Below, one piece after another: positions 11,398-24,248 of a DNA stretch of 64,000 nt. Position numbers and translations under genes: made by a program. The stretch lies in the NCBI GenBank assembly GCA_019843655.1, contig JACDQD010000102.1:8441501-8505500 (forward strand), written 5' to 3'. Position 1 is the first letter of the stretch, and each line of letters begins with the position of its first letter. The notes under the pieces are model-generated. The model was not told the origin of the DNA, searched no databases, and saw only the letters and a list, made by a program, of their open reading frames with translations. Source of the stretch: Lethocerus indicus (taxonomy: Eukaryota; Arthropoda; Insecta; Hemiptera; Belostomatidae).

Positions 11398-11480
<83 letters not shown>
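11391..11480. repeat. Compound microsatellite (TA)n-(GT)n-(TA)n
   Basis: ACACACAAAC leads into about 44 bp of AT, then about 24 bp of GT, then a short TA run. Confidence 0.97.
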
Positions 11481-12887
11481 CAGCCTTCTCTCTTTTGCCT
11501 CTCGCTCCGGGTTCATTTCGAGAAGATTAAAGCAGTCCACGACAACTTTTCGGACGTTTCCGTTTTATATTATTAATTTCTTTTTCAACCGATGAAAGGT
11601 ATCGAATTTCCTGCATGAGACATCTAATACGAAAAACATTTTTTTGATACACTAACTGGTATTGGAAAAATACCCTTCGATACATGTATCGAAATGCATT
11701 GGTAAACAGTAAAAATAATTATAATGGAAGTACTACGCTTGCCGGAGACATACTCGGTTTACACATCCCCAGTGTGTGGTACGTTTGGTAATATAAACAT
11801 TATTCGTAGAAAATATAATATTACACGAAAAATCCTAAATTAAGAACAGAAGGGTATTGAGGGCGTTCCCGCCGCAATATGTACTTTACGAAACTTTAAC
11901 GCCGTCGCGATAGAATAATCAAGTAGGTAGATGTAAGTTTACACCCCAAATAAAGAGCAGCCTATTCCTTGAATTAATACTTGAACATAAGGAGTGTTCC
12001 GACGTAATATTTACGCAACTGAACTTTGTGCGGGTGGAAGTATGTTACATTACTCATACAAGTGATTGAGTTTTGGGGGTTTTTCGAATAAAAATGTCGA
12101 GATAATGGAAATAAACATGGTTAAACTCGTTGCTCGATTTTATCTCAATCAAACGAATCACTTGTGTACAAATTCTCTACCATCGGGAAATTAAAATATT
12201 ATTTTAATAACCGTACATTAGTTATTAAGCTCTTTCAATAAACGAAGATATTCAGACTTATATTTTAGATTCCGACATGACTCTCGGAGTCGTGCATTAA
12301 CATGAAATATATAAACCCCCGGAGGAAAATTGAACTTCAAACAAACGCCGGTTCCTCATCCAAGTCAAACAGAAATAAAATTGAACACTTCATTTCCCAT
12401 TCACTTCTCCGAACAATATTTTTCCTCCCTCGGAGGACGGAGTTTTCTGAGACGTCACAATAAATATTAAGATGGTGGTATTTGATTAAGGACGGGGGGC
12501 AGAGCCCCAGCCGAGGTTGGGCATGCGTGACTCGGTCGGGGGGCTGCGCGCCCCCGGCCTGCCCCGCCCACACGACCCACCTACCGCCCCCAAACAACAA
12601 CAAACAGCATTCTTCTTGTAGAAGTCATTCCGCCTCCGACACACACACACCGCACGTTTAACTCGTATATATGTATCATAAAAAAAATTTCTATGATTTT
12701 TCCATTAATGTCAAAAAAGGAGACAGTAGCGTTATTATAGAAACTAGACCGTTATTTTAACATTTAAACATTTTTTCTGAGACATACCTAAATGTAATCA
12801 TAAATTTGCGAAAGAAATTATAAAGAAACCGGCTGTAAACTGAACGAATGGATCCAGCCGGAAAATAAGGAGCAATAGTCAGGCGCT
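11481..12887. other. No gene recognised
   Basis: AT-rich, apart from a GC-rich block at 12490-12600 that contains a GGGGGG/CCCCC inverted pair around GCGC. The minus-strand frame across that block (12337-12603) has no domain I know. Confidence 0.55.
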
Positions 12888-12928
12888 AATACTAAGCCCG
12901 CAATACCGTGCATTCCGGGTTTAGTATT
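12888..12928. repeat. 13-bp near-perfect inverted repeat
   Basis: AATACTAAGCCCG, a 15-nt loop, then CGGGTTTAGTATT: 12 of 13 positions pair, and the exception is a G-T wobble. The left arm is preceded by CAGGCGC, which recurs with one change at 14721-14736. Confidence 0.85.
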
Positions 12929-13797
12929 TGCCCCCGAGATAGAACGGGTGTGTCCTAGTTAATCCACGAATTGGTTTATCACACTTGTTTTCGTAATTCT
13001 ATGACTGATGTTACACCTATTAGAATATTTTAAATAATATTTTATGTTATTTGAAAACGTAAAGTACATATAATAACTTACACTATATATAATTATAGTT
13101 GAATGTAAATATTTTGGTCACCGTTGTTTTAGAACCTAAGGAAGCTCTCTTTAAATGCGAGATGATTCACTTAATTTCATAGAGATTATGGCGCAGGATT
13201 CGGGGACTAATGGGGTAATATCCACCAATCGTTTAAAAGACTGAACATCATAGAGTTTACGAATTTCTAGCCCCAATTCACCGGATTTAAGATGTAAACC
13301 GATAAGAATATGATCCATTATTTGCTCCTCTTAATATTTCCCTGTTTTTTAATACTTATGAAATACTGCCGTTTTTAATGCCCTATCGTAACGACAGAAT
13401 TTCGTATCTTCCGATAAACTATAGAGATGTGTACAGGCGAAGGAGTTTTAGTCTTTTGCATGGTCCCCGTTAAACTCCTTCTGCTACCTCCAATACCCTC
13501 CGACTCGATCATATACCCATTCGAATTATTTCTTATTCTATTTTGTTTCCCTTATTTGCAGCAAATTGCCAGTGAAATTCTTAAAGGCTAAAACTCAGAA
13601 CGAAAAGTAAGGACCATCAATATATAAAATATAGATATATTTACAAAATTATTAAATAATATATATGTATCTGTCATAAACGATTTCCGAACAATTGCAA
13701 TTTCTGGAGTCGAACAAATAGTTATTTATGGCTGAAAGTTGGTGGTGACTGGAAGGGGGTGTGTTTCAATTTAAGTTAACGTCGCATTTTCTCAGTT
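12929..13797. other. No gene recognised
   Basis: AT-rich spacer with short TA-rich stretches (13080-13095, 13620-13675). Nothing else seen. Confidence 0.6.
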
Positions 13798-14060
13798 CAC
13801 CCCTTTCTATCGTCCCTCCTCGCTCCCACTTTTTCCTCCCCTATCTTTCTCTCTTTCTCTTGTCACCGCCAACCCTGCTCCTCTCCCAGTGGGGGAACTA
13901 ATAAATTAGCCCCCCTCCGCCCCCTTGACATACAGAACCCCCCTCCCATCCACCACCCCACACCATTCCATTCCATATAACTACAAGCTGCTTTTTTCCC
14001 ATCCCATCCACCATCCCCACTACCCACTTCTTCAAGTCCCTATCTCTTTTCCTCGGGCTC
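13798..14060. repeat. Pyrimidine-rich tract on plus strand
   Basis: About 260 bp strongly enriched in C and T (CCCTCCTCGCTCCCAC, CTTTCTCTCTTTCTCTTG, CCACCCCACACC). It is low-complexity, so open frames through it are not evidence of a gene. Confidence 0.8.
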
Positions 14061-17000
14061 CCGAGCAGGCTAGTTACCGCCTCACGGCTCTCGGTCCACG
14101 GGCGGCGGGATGGGCGTACGCCCGGAGTAAATTAAGTCAGAGAGGACTTAGCCAATTGCCCCGCTCTTAACTTCCTCCGCCCCTTGTACCCTACTTTTAC
14201 TCCCCCTCTCTTACTTTTCAACAGATCGTGTGTTGACTCTGCCCTATCTTAATTAAATATCGCATTCCTTCTACGACACCACCCACCCCGCCCGCCCCAA
14301 GCCATCCCAGTGAAAACAGTTCGCCTTAACAGTAGTAGCGTACAAACACGCGGCTTATCTGAACCCGAGGGAGGGGCGAAGGAGAAAAATAGTGTAGGTT
14401 CGAAACGGATGTTTCGTTAGCTTTGGGCATTGTTTTCCCAAGTGGGGCTCTTAATTTGAAGAGAACATCCGCGAACTGGAGCAACATGGTGAATAGTCTG
14501 TTAGTGCAAATGTACGGACATCGGAATATATTTCACTGGGAAAGTTTAAGAAAGTGTCGTGTCTTGAGTTGTATCGTTCTATAATTATAAAGCGAAAGTA
14601 TTTATCATGCAGCTTCTTGAGAATTGAACAAACAAACGCGCAAATAAACGTTCCTACAAACATTAAACTATGGTAGACTAAGCTATTCACCACGACAAAA
14701 GAGATTTGAATACTTGTAGGCAGGCGATAATACTAAAGCCAGGATACAACGTATTTTCAGCTATTACAAAAATTCTACTACCGGGGTTCTTAATTACGAA
14801 AAATTGTAGAATGAATCGGTCTCGTTTATTAAGGCCATGATTTCCTGTTAAACATTAAGACACTATTGTACGATTCTGTAATCTGATTGTCAAGATTTAC
14901 TGGTTAGTTGTAGACTGTTAGGAGGTAAACAAGAAACATACGATCGTTACTGATTGAATTGCCATTAGGATTCGTCCTTAGTATGAAAAAATTGGTGTAA
15001 GCCATTGGCTGGGGCCGGCCGCTGATAAGGGCTCTGGCAGCTCGCGTGTTCGGTCCAATGTATAAAAGCCTCTTGTATAAGGTTATTAACTCCTCGGGTG
15101 AGTTTTAAAGGCCGCTAAACTGTGTAAATTACCTGTGGCGTGCCGACCCGACCTAGACTGTTCAATAACCCTGATTATCGACTGACCGAGGGGACAAACT
15201 GCCCTTCATTGTCCTTAAGGGATACTTGTTCTAATACAAGTATCGAACTGCGGTTATACCAGTAGTTTTCCCAGCGAAATTGACCCCAACCCCCCTTAGA
15301 GATAACCTTAGCGCTTACAATAACTCATATGTTTATCTATGTTTTCAAGAATCCAACTGAAGTTCTTTTTCCCAAAACTAATAAAACCGCAGTTGGTCTA
15401 CATTTGGGACGAGCGTGGTCAGAAAAATAACCCAGAGATTCCCAGGAATTTCATGCACCATGATCCTCTTCATTTATCCTATGTTATTTCTCTATGTAAC
15501 CATTCCTATCTTTTTTAGACATCTGTAGCACTGGACTTATAAACCAGTTATACGTCTAGTGTATAAGGGACCAAATTAGTGAGAATCGAAAATGTAAGCA
15601 CGAAAGCCAGAACAAAACCTTGAATTTATCGGGCAATAAATGTTTAAACAGTTATATACAGGGGAAGACTAAATTACCTAGTGAGGTAGTAATTTATTTC
15701 ACCAACCCATACAATCGGAAATGTAAATTTGAAACTATAAAAGGACTTAATTTGCCATTTTCTGGGCCGATAGTAAAGCCATAAATTCATAAGCTGAATA
15801 AATAATAAATAACCCGTCTAAATAAATACACACTTCAGAGTAGGTAAATATTCTTATTAGATACGCATTGTGTCTGGCACCCGTTAGATTTGTAGCCATA
15901 AAATTCTTCCACTTCTTCTTTAGCCATAACCCGTATAAAATAATCTGCCTGGATATCGTAGCAGATAAGTTCGGCAATTCCAAATAACTGTATCAGTATT
16001 GTGCCTTGTGTGAGTGCCTAAGGTTTAATTTTTGTGGAGTTATATCAATACCGTTATATTTTTTGTACCATATTCATTGTATTCTAATTTTCGTAATGTA
16101 CGTCCAGATCTGCCCGAAGAATTCAAGCCTGAATCCAAATGATTGAAATTTAACCGTCAGTTTTAGAATCACAGCCACACATTCCGTGTGGCATTCCCCA
16201 TTTCGAATGCAGTTATTAATAGTACATATCCGGTAGATGTTTATATGAATTAATCTTGACCATAAAGTTCGATTTAATTAAAATATAGTACGCGGAAATT
16301 TATTAGAATCCAATACGATTAGTACATATTTATTTATCAATGCCCTGCAAATGAATTCCTCCCTCGATTCCCGGTAATTTACTTTGCTGGAAATTTTCCA
16401 ATCTTCAATTTGTGAATTTTATCGGCGGTGGTAGGGCGAATATTCAAATGACGGTCAAACAATTAATTCGGCGGACGACCGATTGAGTGCCAATTACCCG
16501 TGTGGACCGAGCTTGGGCTTTGTTAATAGTCCCAATACATCATAGGGCCCGAGGGGGGAGCACTCGATTTCGGTTTAGTTTTCGGACCTTATCTACGCCC
16601 TCCACCGCTCTGCGCCCGCCCGGTTATCGCTGCGACACGACGGGTGGACGGGGGTGGGTGGGAAATTCGCACCCCTTATCAATTTCCAATTAGGGGATTT
16701 ATTTACATTTTTGCCCGAACCCCAGAAACCCGCGAGCCGAAGCGCGAGGGCTAGGTTTATAAAGCGTATATTATATCAAACCCCCCGCCGAGGGTGCTCG
16801 GAGGCTTTATGATACCAATTACCGACGGTGCCGAGAATCGAAGGAGGAGATGGTTATTGGAGGGTTGGGAGCTTTACCAGCTCCAACCCGCAAATCGGGT
16901 AGCAGAACCGTCCCCACATTCTTCTAAGCCGGGCGGATTTATCTCGGGCGTAGTTAAGGCAGACGCTCATGGGAGAACACGTTTTCCATTATCAATCCTC

Positions 17001-18756
17001 ATTTTTTATGCCCGGCGACAATTTTCGATAGGACATAATTTTGCTCTGAGAACAAGCAAGTATCTGGTGTGCGAATGCAAGTTCAAATTCTACTATAATG
17101 GAGGTTGCGACTTGTATTACCCGCAAGAAATAAATTTTCTTAATATCTAAATCATAGTTATCTAGACATGTTTATTATTTTATTTAAACGGTGCGGAAAT
17201 ATTTATAATAAAATATTCAAAATATTTTCTCCGAATGTCTGTTGGCCTTCTCACGAATCGAAGTCATAAGTTGGGTTTAGACCAATGTGGTAACTGACAG
17301 TAGCCACCATTGATTCTTAAATATAAGATGCGTGAATAAACGAATTCGTGAGGATTATAAATCTCCGCTGGGTTCCCTTAGTGACATTCATAAAGGACTT
17401 TGAGCAACCGAATATTATAATAAGAGGAATGTATGAAGTTAAGTGAAAGTTATACTCGATTGTTCCCATCTGATAATTTTAGTCTAGGCATACGTAAAAC
17501 CAATACGATTTATGTGCCTGACATGTAATAGCGTTATTGTATGAGAATTAGATAAGAAGTCCTATTTGACCACGATACGTTTACGGTTTAAGGACAAGGA
17601 GCGGTCTGCTGTCAGAAATAAACCCTATTAGACGAGTTTAATATTAAGTGCGGCTTTACTGCGTGTACTGTGGACTGGGTCCGACTGTGTTTTACCTTGT
17701 CGCGGTGGCTATTAGTCATTCCCTCAGTGGGTTCCCGCCCCCTGGGGGGCATCTTGAATAGTAATCAGAGCACTGAGAGACCCGGCTCTCAGATAGGTAG
17801 TCGAGCGCACGGCCAACAGTCTCGGTAGGCGGGATCGTGGCTGTGAAGAAAAATTTGGCCCCAATTCCACTCATATTTAATAAGTTTCGGCCGTCCGCCT
17901 TCGTTGGGACTCCAGCGTCGACAAACTGGAAAGCCGCCCAATGAAAACGGAACCCGTGTTTTAATTTGTGTAAACGGTAGGCTGTATTTACCAAACAAAT
18001 CAAAAAAATACGTAAGAAACAGCTAACGTACAAACCAGTAAAACACACCACAATAATATACCGAGAGATTGTTGTTATATATAAATATATATAATTTTCG
18101 GGTATCCATAGAGATGAAACCGTGTACTGGTAATGGGCGGATGTTGCCGTGTAGTTTGCCCCCTCGGGGTCGGCCCCACCCCATTAGGTGAACATCTCTC
18201 CAGTCGCAGTAACCTCGGCCCTCGAAAATAAAAAAACCAGCGACACGGGCCCTTCCTCTTGTTCACTTCCTTCCCTTTCATTGTTTTGTCCATGACTCGG
18301 TTCTGTTTCCACGGACGGTCGTGAACGGAGAAAACCGGGAAACGCACTGTTCGGAAACCGCGCTACATTCCCAAATGAAAATGTTTCTCCGAGACGAAAT
18401 AAATATAATGGCTAGTCCACCTTCAGAGGACGATATGAAAAAGAAATGTAAGTGCTGCCGTCCTTTCTCCCGTGAACCGAAGTGCTGCTTCTACTGTTCG
18501 TCGGATGGGGCACCTAAAATTAAATTTATCCCCATCCTTTCTTATGGAATGAAAACAAAAGGTGACAACAATATTCTGACTCCGCCTTTGCCGAACAATA
18601 TTTTTTATAGATTTCTGTCACGAATAAATGAAAACGTGAACTATGTATATAATTGTCAGTTTTGAGATTCATGACATATGGAGTGTGAAAACGTCCATAT
18701 TATTAATCCCTGATTTAAATAATGAACGGAAAAAATATTAGCACCCCATCACTCAC
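14061..18756. other. No gene recognised
   Basis: AT-rich DNA with GC-richer islands at 14060-14380, 15000-15060, 16480-16960 and 17700-17950. It holds a hairpin at 15221-15244 and a TATAAAAG string at 15061-15068. Open frames of 110-118 codons (16794-17150 plus, 17716-18051 minus, 18321-18665 plus) show no domain I recognise. The last has a KCKCC...CCFYC cysteine cluster, but nothing supports it as a gene. Confidence 0.5.
15221..15244. repeat. Perfect 9-bp hairpin
   Basis: GATACTTGT, loop TCTAAT, ACAAGTATC. The arms are exact reverse complements. Confidence 0.9.
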
Positions 18757-18873
18757 CGTGCCATCTTATGCTGGACAAAGCCGATTTCAGGTTCTCGCCA
18801 TCAATGACTCTCTGATTAGATTGGTGAAGCGTCTTGGCTACACTGTCGCTCTCACTGTTGCAGCCTTCAGATC
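18757..18873 (-). CDS. Candidate internal coding exon, unknown protein
   Basis: An exon-like block of 117 nt on the minus strand. It is preceded by an acceptor-like CACATCTTAG (AG at 18875-18874) and followed by a strong donor, GTGAGT (18756-18751). Only one frame is consistent with both sites: it enters with two bases of a codon and leaves with one, so both introns would be phase 1 and the exon could be skipped without a frameshift. The 38 complete codons have no stop, favour purines at the first position, and lack the low complexity of the surroundings. The peptide opens with an acidic, serine-rich part (SEGCNSESDS) and continues VIDGENLKSALSSIRWH. I do not recognise the protein. A plus-strand frame of 51 codons (18722-18877, ATG to TAA) covers the same DNA and is the main alternative. 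Chance cannot be excluded. Confidence 0.3.
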
Positions 18874-21544
18874 CTAAGATGTGTTCCGACGTCGGCCCTC
18901 ATTGGATTAGACCCCTAGCCCCCACCCCCGCACCCACCCGAGCCCAGGAAAAGATGGATCGTTCGAAACGAAGTTAGAAAATGCAAATGTTCCGACGGAA
19001 AAAGAAACTCGGACTCGTTTCGAGATCAAAATTGAATAACGTCAATGTGGAGGAAGAGGGCGGCCCTGGCGAGAGGCAGCTCACTGTCTGGGAAATGGGA
19101 GCCGGGAGAAATTAAAATTGAATTCAAGTATCCATGACTAAATTATTCCCGGTTAACGAATTCTATACCGTATCCCTTTCGTGCTAATCAAATTCCCAAA
19201 CTTATTTCTACAGTAAACTTTAGTTCTAAATTCGGAAAGGTGGGCACCATTTCGAGAAGGGAATAGCTTCCTTAATGACTTGAACATAAATATTTCTATT
19301 CAACGATTAGCATAAAGAACAGTGAAGCGGTTACCACCGAGTACGCTTCTGGAAATGAAACGGGATAGAACCGTCATCTCTAAATATTTAGAAGTGGGTT
19401 TTTCGAACATTGTGAATCTAACCTGCGGTAAAAGATGTGGGACCTCAGATAACAGATGCAGATTGGGTTTGTTCTGATTAAGATATATAAGTCTTAAAGT
19501 ATTGTGAAATGTTTCTAGGTCATTCGTTTTGAATCAATTCGTAATGCACTCCGCCTACGCAATGAGTTGTGTAAAATCGGCCTGGTCTGGCTGTCCGATG
19601 CGATTTTATTATCCCCCATGAAATATCCGATTAATAATTTGAGGCGCACGGGGAGCGTCATAACGCGAGGTTGATCCTCAGAGAAGAGTCGGCTTTATCG
19701 GGTAAAATTTGCATTGTCCCGCTCGTTACGGAGAGACACAAAGTATATTTTTATTAAGGTATGGGATCCCTATGAGAAATGTTCAAAATCATTCGGATTA
19801 AAAAAGGAAGCCTACCAATCCGGGGCGTGTTGACTCTATTAAAATACAGGCTTTACTGCCTCGCGGTCACAGAAAATCCTTAGCGGAGAGAAACTTCGTG
19901 CCTTATATTTTCGTTTTTATATTTTTTTATGCCCCCTTTGTCTTGGTTTGTAGTTTGGATCGGTTACATTTGTAAGACCGGACAAAAACCCCCGCCCACC
20001 CCCACAAGACACCCAAAACTCGGCCAACTTTTGTCGTTAACATTTACGGTTCTTAGTTCTTCTTTTCCGCTATCCGGATTCAGAATACCAGAAATCTGAA
20101 CTTACGAGCAATATCGTGAATTTCTGTCTCAGATTCTAAATTACTGCAAATGGAAATTTACTGTAGTATACTTTGTCCTATCTTAATGCGATTATATCTG
20201 ACTAAAAAAAATGAAATTAAAACAATAAAAGTTTTTATTCACTATTGTTGTGCGATTCGCTCAGTTGGTGTTGTAATTATTTTTATTATCGTCGTTTTTA
20301 TTGTCATTTTTATATTCTAGTCCAGATTCATTTTTAAAGCTTCAGGAAGCTGCTTCACCTGTTTTAAATGTAAACTCTAGGTTGACTTATAATGAACTGA
20401 AGAAATTGAAACTTTATGACTGTTATCTAATATTGTAACCTTAATTACCTTACTTACATATCATCTTAGTAACCTACGATAAATGTTAGCTGTGGCGATA
20501 TTTTCTGAACAATGGAATAATTTATATATTTACAATATATCAGAATATATTTCTCTCTGAAAAGTTGTCCCGTGGAGATTTATTGTAAGACAGGGTAATG
20601 AAAGTTCTCATTAACCGACGAAATTCTATAGTAAAATTCTTAATGACGGCAAAAAATAAAAATAACTCTTAGAATGAAAAGGTTGAAAGCATCGCGACCT
20701 GTTTAATACCTCAAGAAAACTTATATCCCCTCGGGGTCCTATCGACGGATAAATATTTAAAACAAAACCTAAAGAAACAAGCCTAAAACCCGGATGATTA
20801 ACCCAGTTTCTCCCCCCGGTTTTTCCAAGTTCTCCAGCCGCAGGATCCTTCCCAGTGGGGAGTGAAAATATTAATGCGGAGGCTACAACGTCGGGACTCT
20901 TTAAATAATAAACCGAACCAGTGAAGGAGGAGAAAGAGAGAAGAGGAAAGGCAGTTTTAATTAGAAAACTTTACAACTTAAAAACCGTGGAGGAGACAAC
21001 TTCGTAAATTATTTAAGTAAAGCACCGCTCCCCGGGGTTGATAGGGGCCGCGGAAAAAGGACACGCTTTAGCATCATTGCGTACGCTGCAGCGCACTTGT
21101 TCCCATAGAAACACGTACTATTATATGTATCGCTTTCCAATATTATAACTGCAATTGAATAATTAGCCCAGTTCAATGAATCTTCTAAGTCAAAAAGGCA
21201 ACGACCATATCAGGTGTATGAACAGATCAATCCTACAGTTAAACATAAACAAAAATTAAGTATTTGCCCCTTAAACCCAAGGCAGCAAGCCAGTAGTTCC
21301 GGTGGATTTAATTTACCTAAACATCCTATTAATTGATGGTATTGTAATATTTATGGATATATGTTGTTTGTTAAATGTGAAAACAAGCCAATTTCAGAGT
21401 ACAATTATTTTCCTAAGCTAACGATAGTAGTAATTCAACAGATAGTGCTGTTTAATTAAAGGAATGGGGTTTGATATGAACAAAAAATCGCGTAATCTAC
21501 AACGAGATATAATGCCTTTAGTCCTTCACTGCAGCTCAACATAA
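18874..21544. other. No gene recognised
   Basis: It begins with a C-rich patch (18900-18950), continues AT-rich, and is GC-richer at 20790-21060. A C-rich string lies at 19985-20010. No coding, RNA or mobile feature identified. Confidence 0.6.
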
Positions 21545-21591
21545 CATTATACACATATACACTCATATATGTGTGTGTATATATATATACC
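21545..21591. repeat. Degenerate TA/CA/TG simple repeat
   Basis: Short alternating runs: ATACACATATACACTC, ATATATGTGTGTGT, ATATATATATAC. Confidence 0.85.
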
Positions 21592-24130
21592 CCGTCGACG
21601 TACCGTTGTCGGTAAACGTTTCACACTTCAACGGCCCTCTATAATCTCGGGTTTCCACCGGGTTGTGTTTTTCCTCATTTCCTCTGCTCATTTCCCGGCT
21701 TTTTTTCCCCCCGAATCGTCTTGCCGTCGAAAGGAAATCGCGGCTCTTCCGCGGCCGGAAGCGTATATCCGTTCTCGTATGTCTGAAGGCCAATTTTCCA
21801 GGAAAAGCTCGCCGTAAACAATACAGGCCCGTCTCATTCGCTCGGGATTCGCTAAAATGGGGAGACCCTCCGTCCCCCAATACACGTTCGGGATTTTCCA
21901 ATCAGAAGCGCTCGTCTCAAACCGGGAGAGTTTCATCCCCAATAACTCCTAAGTGCCTTTGATATCCCACCACATACGAGAATAAAGATCTGAACAAAGT
22001 AAGGATCTTTGTGTCGAACTTTGTTCTCCTATAATGCTTCCAGGATAATACCTTCTACACAATTATTCTCTTTTAACTCATAGATTCATCGTGCATATTT
22101 ATAATATTTCAGCAATATTTTTAATATTGTACTCTTTATTGTACTCCCACTAAATTTTCCACCAAAATGATATTTTATGTCGCAATTCACGTATTAAAAT
22201 TCTTTACGAATACAGAATTTTGAGGCATTACTCACGTAGGGACCAATACGCAATTAATATTCTCGTCAATGTAGTATGCACAAATAGCGTAAAATTGCTA
22301 ATGAACCAACGATAGTGTTCATCTAACGTTTACCACATTTCGTATAAACATTAAACAATGAACCATAAAACAAAAGGTAACCGATCTTGTTCTTGCGGTT
22401 ACAAATCAAAAACCAATTTGAACTTAATATTCGGCGCTGATTAGGCACTGAGAAAATTGGTTCAACACTTTCACACTCACAGTTCGCCCCTTTGATTAAA
22501 CGATTTCACCAGTTTTTTTGACGCCTCGGGCCGTTATAAAATACCAAACAAGGAACATTATCATAGGTTCTAGCCCTCGCGATCACGATACGCTTTTAAC
22601 TACGCCCTCCTTAACGGGCCACCCTTATTATCACGAAAGTCACCCCACGCTCAAAATAATGAGAGACCTCCCCGACTTACAACTTCACCTGTAATCATTA
22701 TAATGGACGGGGTATTATTATTCGTGTCCATAATTAGGTAGTTGCGACGGGGAGGCGAAAAAGGGTTAACATTTTAGGTTTCTGCTATATTTTAGGTTTA
22801 AAAAGAAATTGCTGCCAAAGTGAGAATTTCAGGACGATATTTATTAGGGAGTGGATTTCGTTTAAGGGGGACGAACGTCATCATCATAACGTTAGACTAT
22901 CCCTTGAACAACCGGATATCCCCTATCTGTCTAATATATCAAAAACGTTGTCAACTCCGAGGCGGTTGCCGAGAGTCTGATGAAATTTCCCCTCACGGCG
23001 CCGAAAATCTGTACTAATTAAACATGCTTGAAATACTTGTGTGTTGAGCCACCCCCGACTGTGTTACACTCCACGCTCTGTGTCTCACCTGTAAACGTGT
23101 CGACGTACTTCTCCGCGAGGAATTTTACGAATGCTTCTTCCCCCCCCCCCCAACCGATGTGCGGGGGAAAAATTTATGCCGGGTTTTTGACCGAACTCTG
23201 CGAATAATCGATATCGGAAATGTCAACTCCCCCTCAGGATATTAATGGTGGTCCGCCAAATTTTCGTTAACAGAGTAAGGAATGTTACCTGAGATGAAAA
23301 TGTTGTAATAATCGCATATTAAAATCCGTCATTTAGGTAATTTTAATATTTCTGTTTCCCTTTACGAAAACGTTCAGGAATCCGGGAATCAAAGTCGAAC
23401 GATGTTGTACCGACATTTTTGAATGCGCAACCATTCTTTTGAAAGCTGTTCCGATTTATTTGTGCCGGAATGAGGCCGTCGCTAACAATTACCCGAGGAG
23501 AAAAAAAATGAAAATGAAATAGACAACAAGAGGAAATAATTGTGAGGGGGGCCCGACAAAAAGTGAGTAGCGGCTAATAGCTTCCTGTCGCCGGGGCCCA
23601 ATCGACCGTCCCCCCGGCCAGACAACCAATGTCTGCCCGAGCTCGAAATTGTCCTCCATGAAGAAATTTCGGGCTCAAACACATCGGTACACGAAACATG
23701 GGGAAACGGGAGGGAGGGAGGGGGCTCTGTATCGGCAGGAAATGAACTCCCCGCCGGCGCTTTTCACATCTCCTTTTTTATCCCCCACCACAACTCCATT
23801 ACCGCTGCAGACCCGGACCCGCGTTTCGGCCACGAGGAAAACTCGGTTTGGCCGAAGCTTTTCCGGCCAGTCCCCGCCTGATATAGATCCGTCCGTGGTC
23901 CGCTTCTCTGATATTTCGCGTCAATTCATTTAAAATACGATGGCGATCGGTCGCATGCGGAATTTAGTGTGTCTTATAATTAATGCAGTACACGAAAAAT
24001 TTGTACGACATACAGAACTACAGTTCTCTGTTAATTGTGAAATGTTTAATTAGAGCGGGAAAGAGCAATTCAATTCAGAGTATGTTTTTTATTGAATAGA
24101 TGCGGTTTGAACTTTATCTATTTGGTATTC
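21592..24130. other. No gene recognised
   Basis: GC-richer, stop-poor DNA at 21600-21950 and 23560-23900 gives overlapping open frames on both strands, a sign of composition, not coding. A run of 12 Cs is at 23140-23151. The rest is AT-rich. Confidence 0.55.
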
Positions 24131-24248
24131 ATGTGTCAAAAGTGCCATCATTGGATGGTCTCTTTTATCGAGACCATAACATTTCAACATTTGTACCCAT
24201 AACTATTTTGCAGTTGATTGTACAAAAATAAAAGGTGAAAAAAAACCT
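24131..24248 (+). mobile_element. LINE (Jockey-like family) 3'-end fragment
   Basis: A severely 5'-truncated copy of the same non-LTR retrotransposon that lies at 29672-30345. It holds only the 3' untranslated region and poly(A) end. Shared strings in order are AAAAGTGCCA, the hairpin TGGTCTC-TTTTATC-GAGACCA (24156-24176), CAACATTTGTACC, GTTGATTGTACAAAAATAAA and a terminal A-tract (24238-24245). Truncation to the 3' end is typical of LINE insertion. I see no clear target-site duplication, so the left border is approximate. Confidence 0.8.

Noticed and set aside
18321..18665. 114-codon plus-strand frame with clustered cysteines (KCKCC...CCFYC)
   Set aside because: Cysteine spacing fits no zinc-binding family I know, and the rest is AT-driven.
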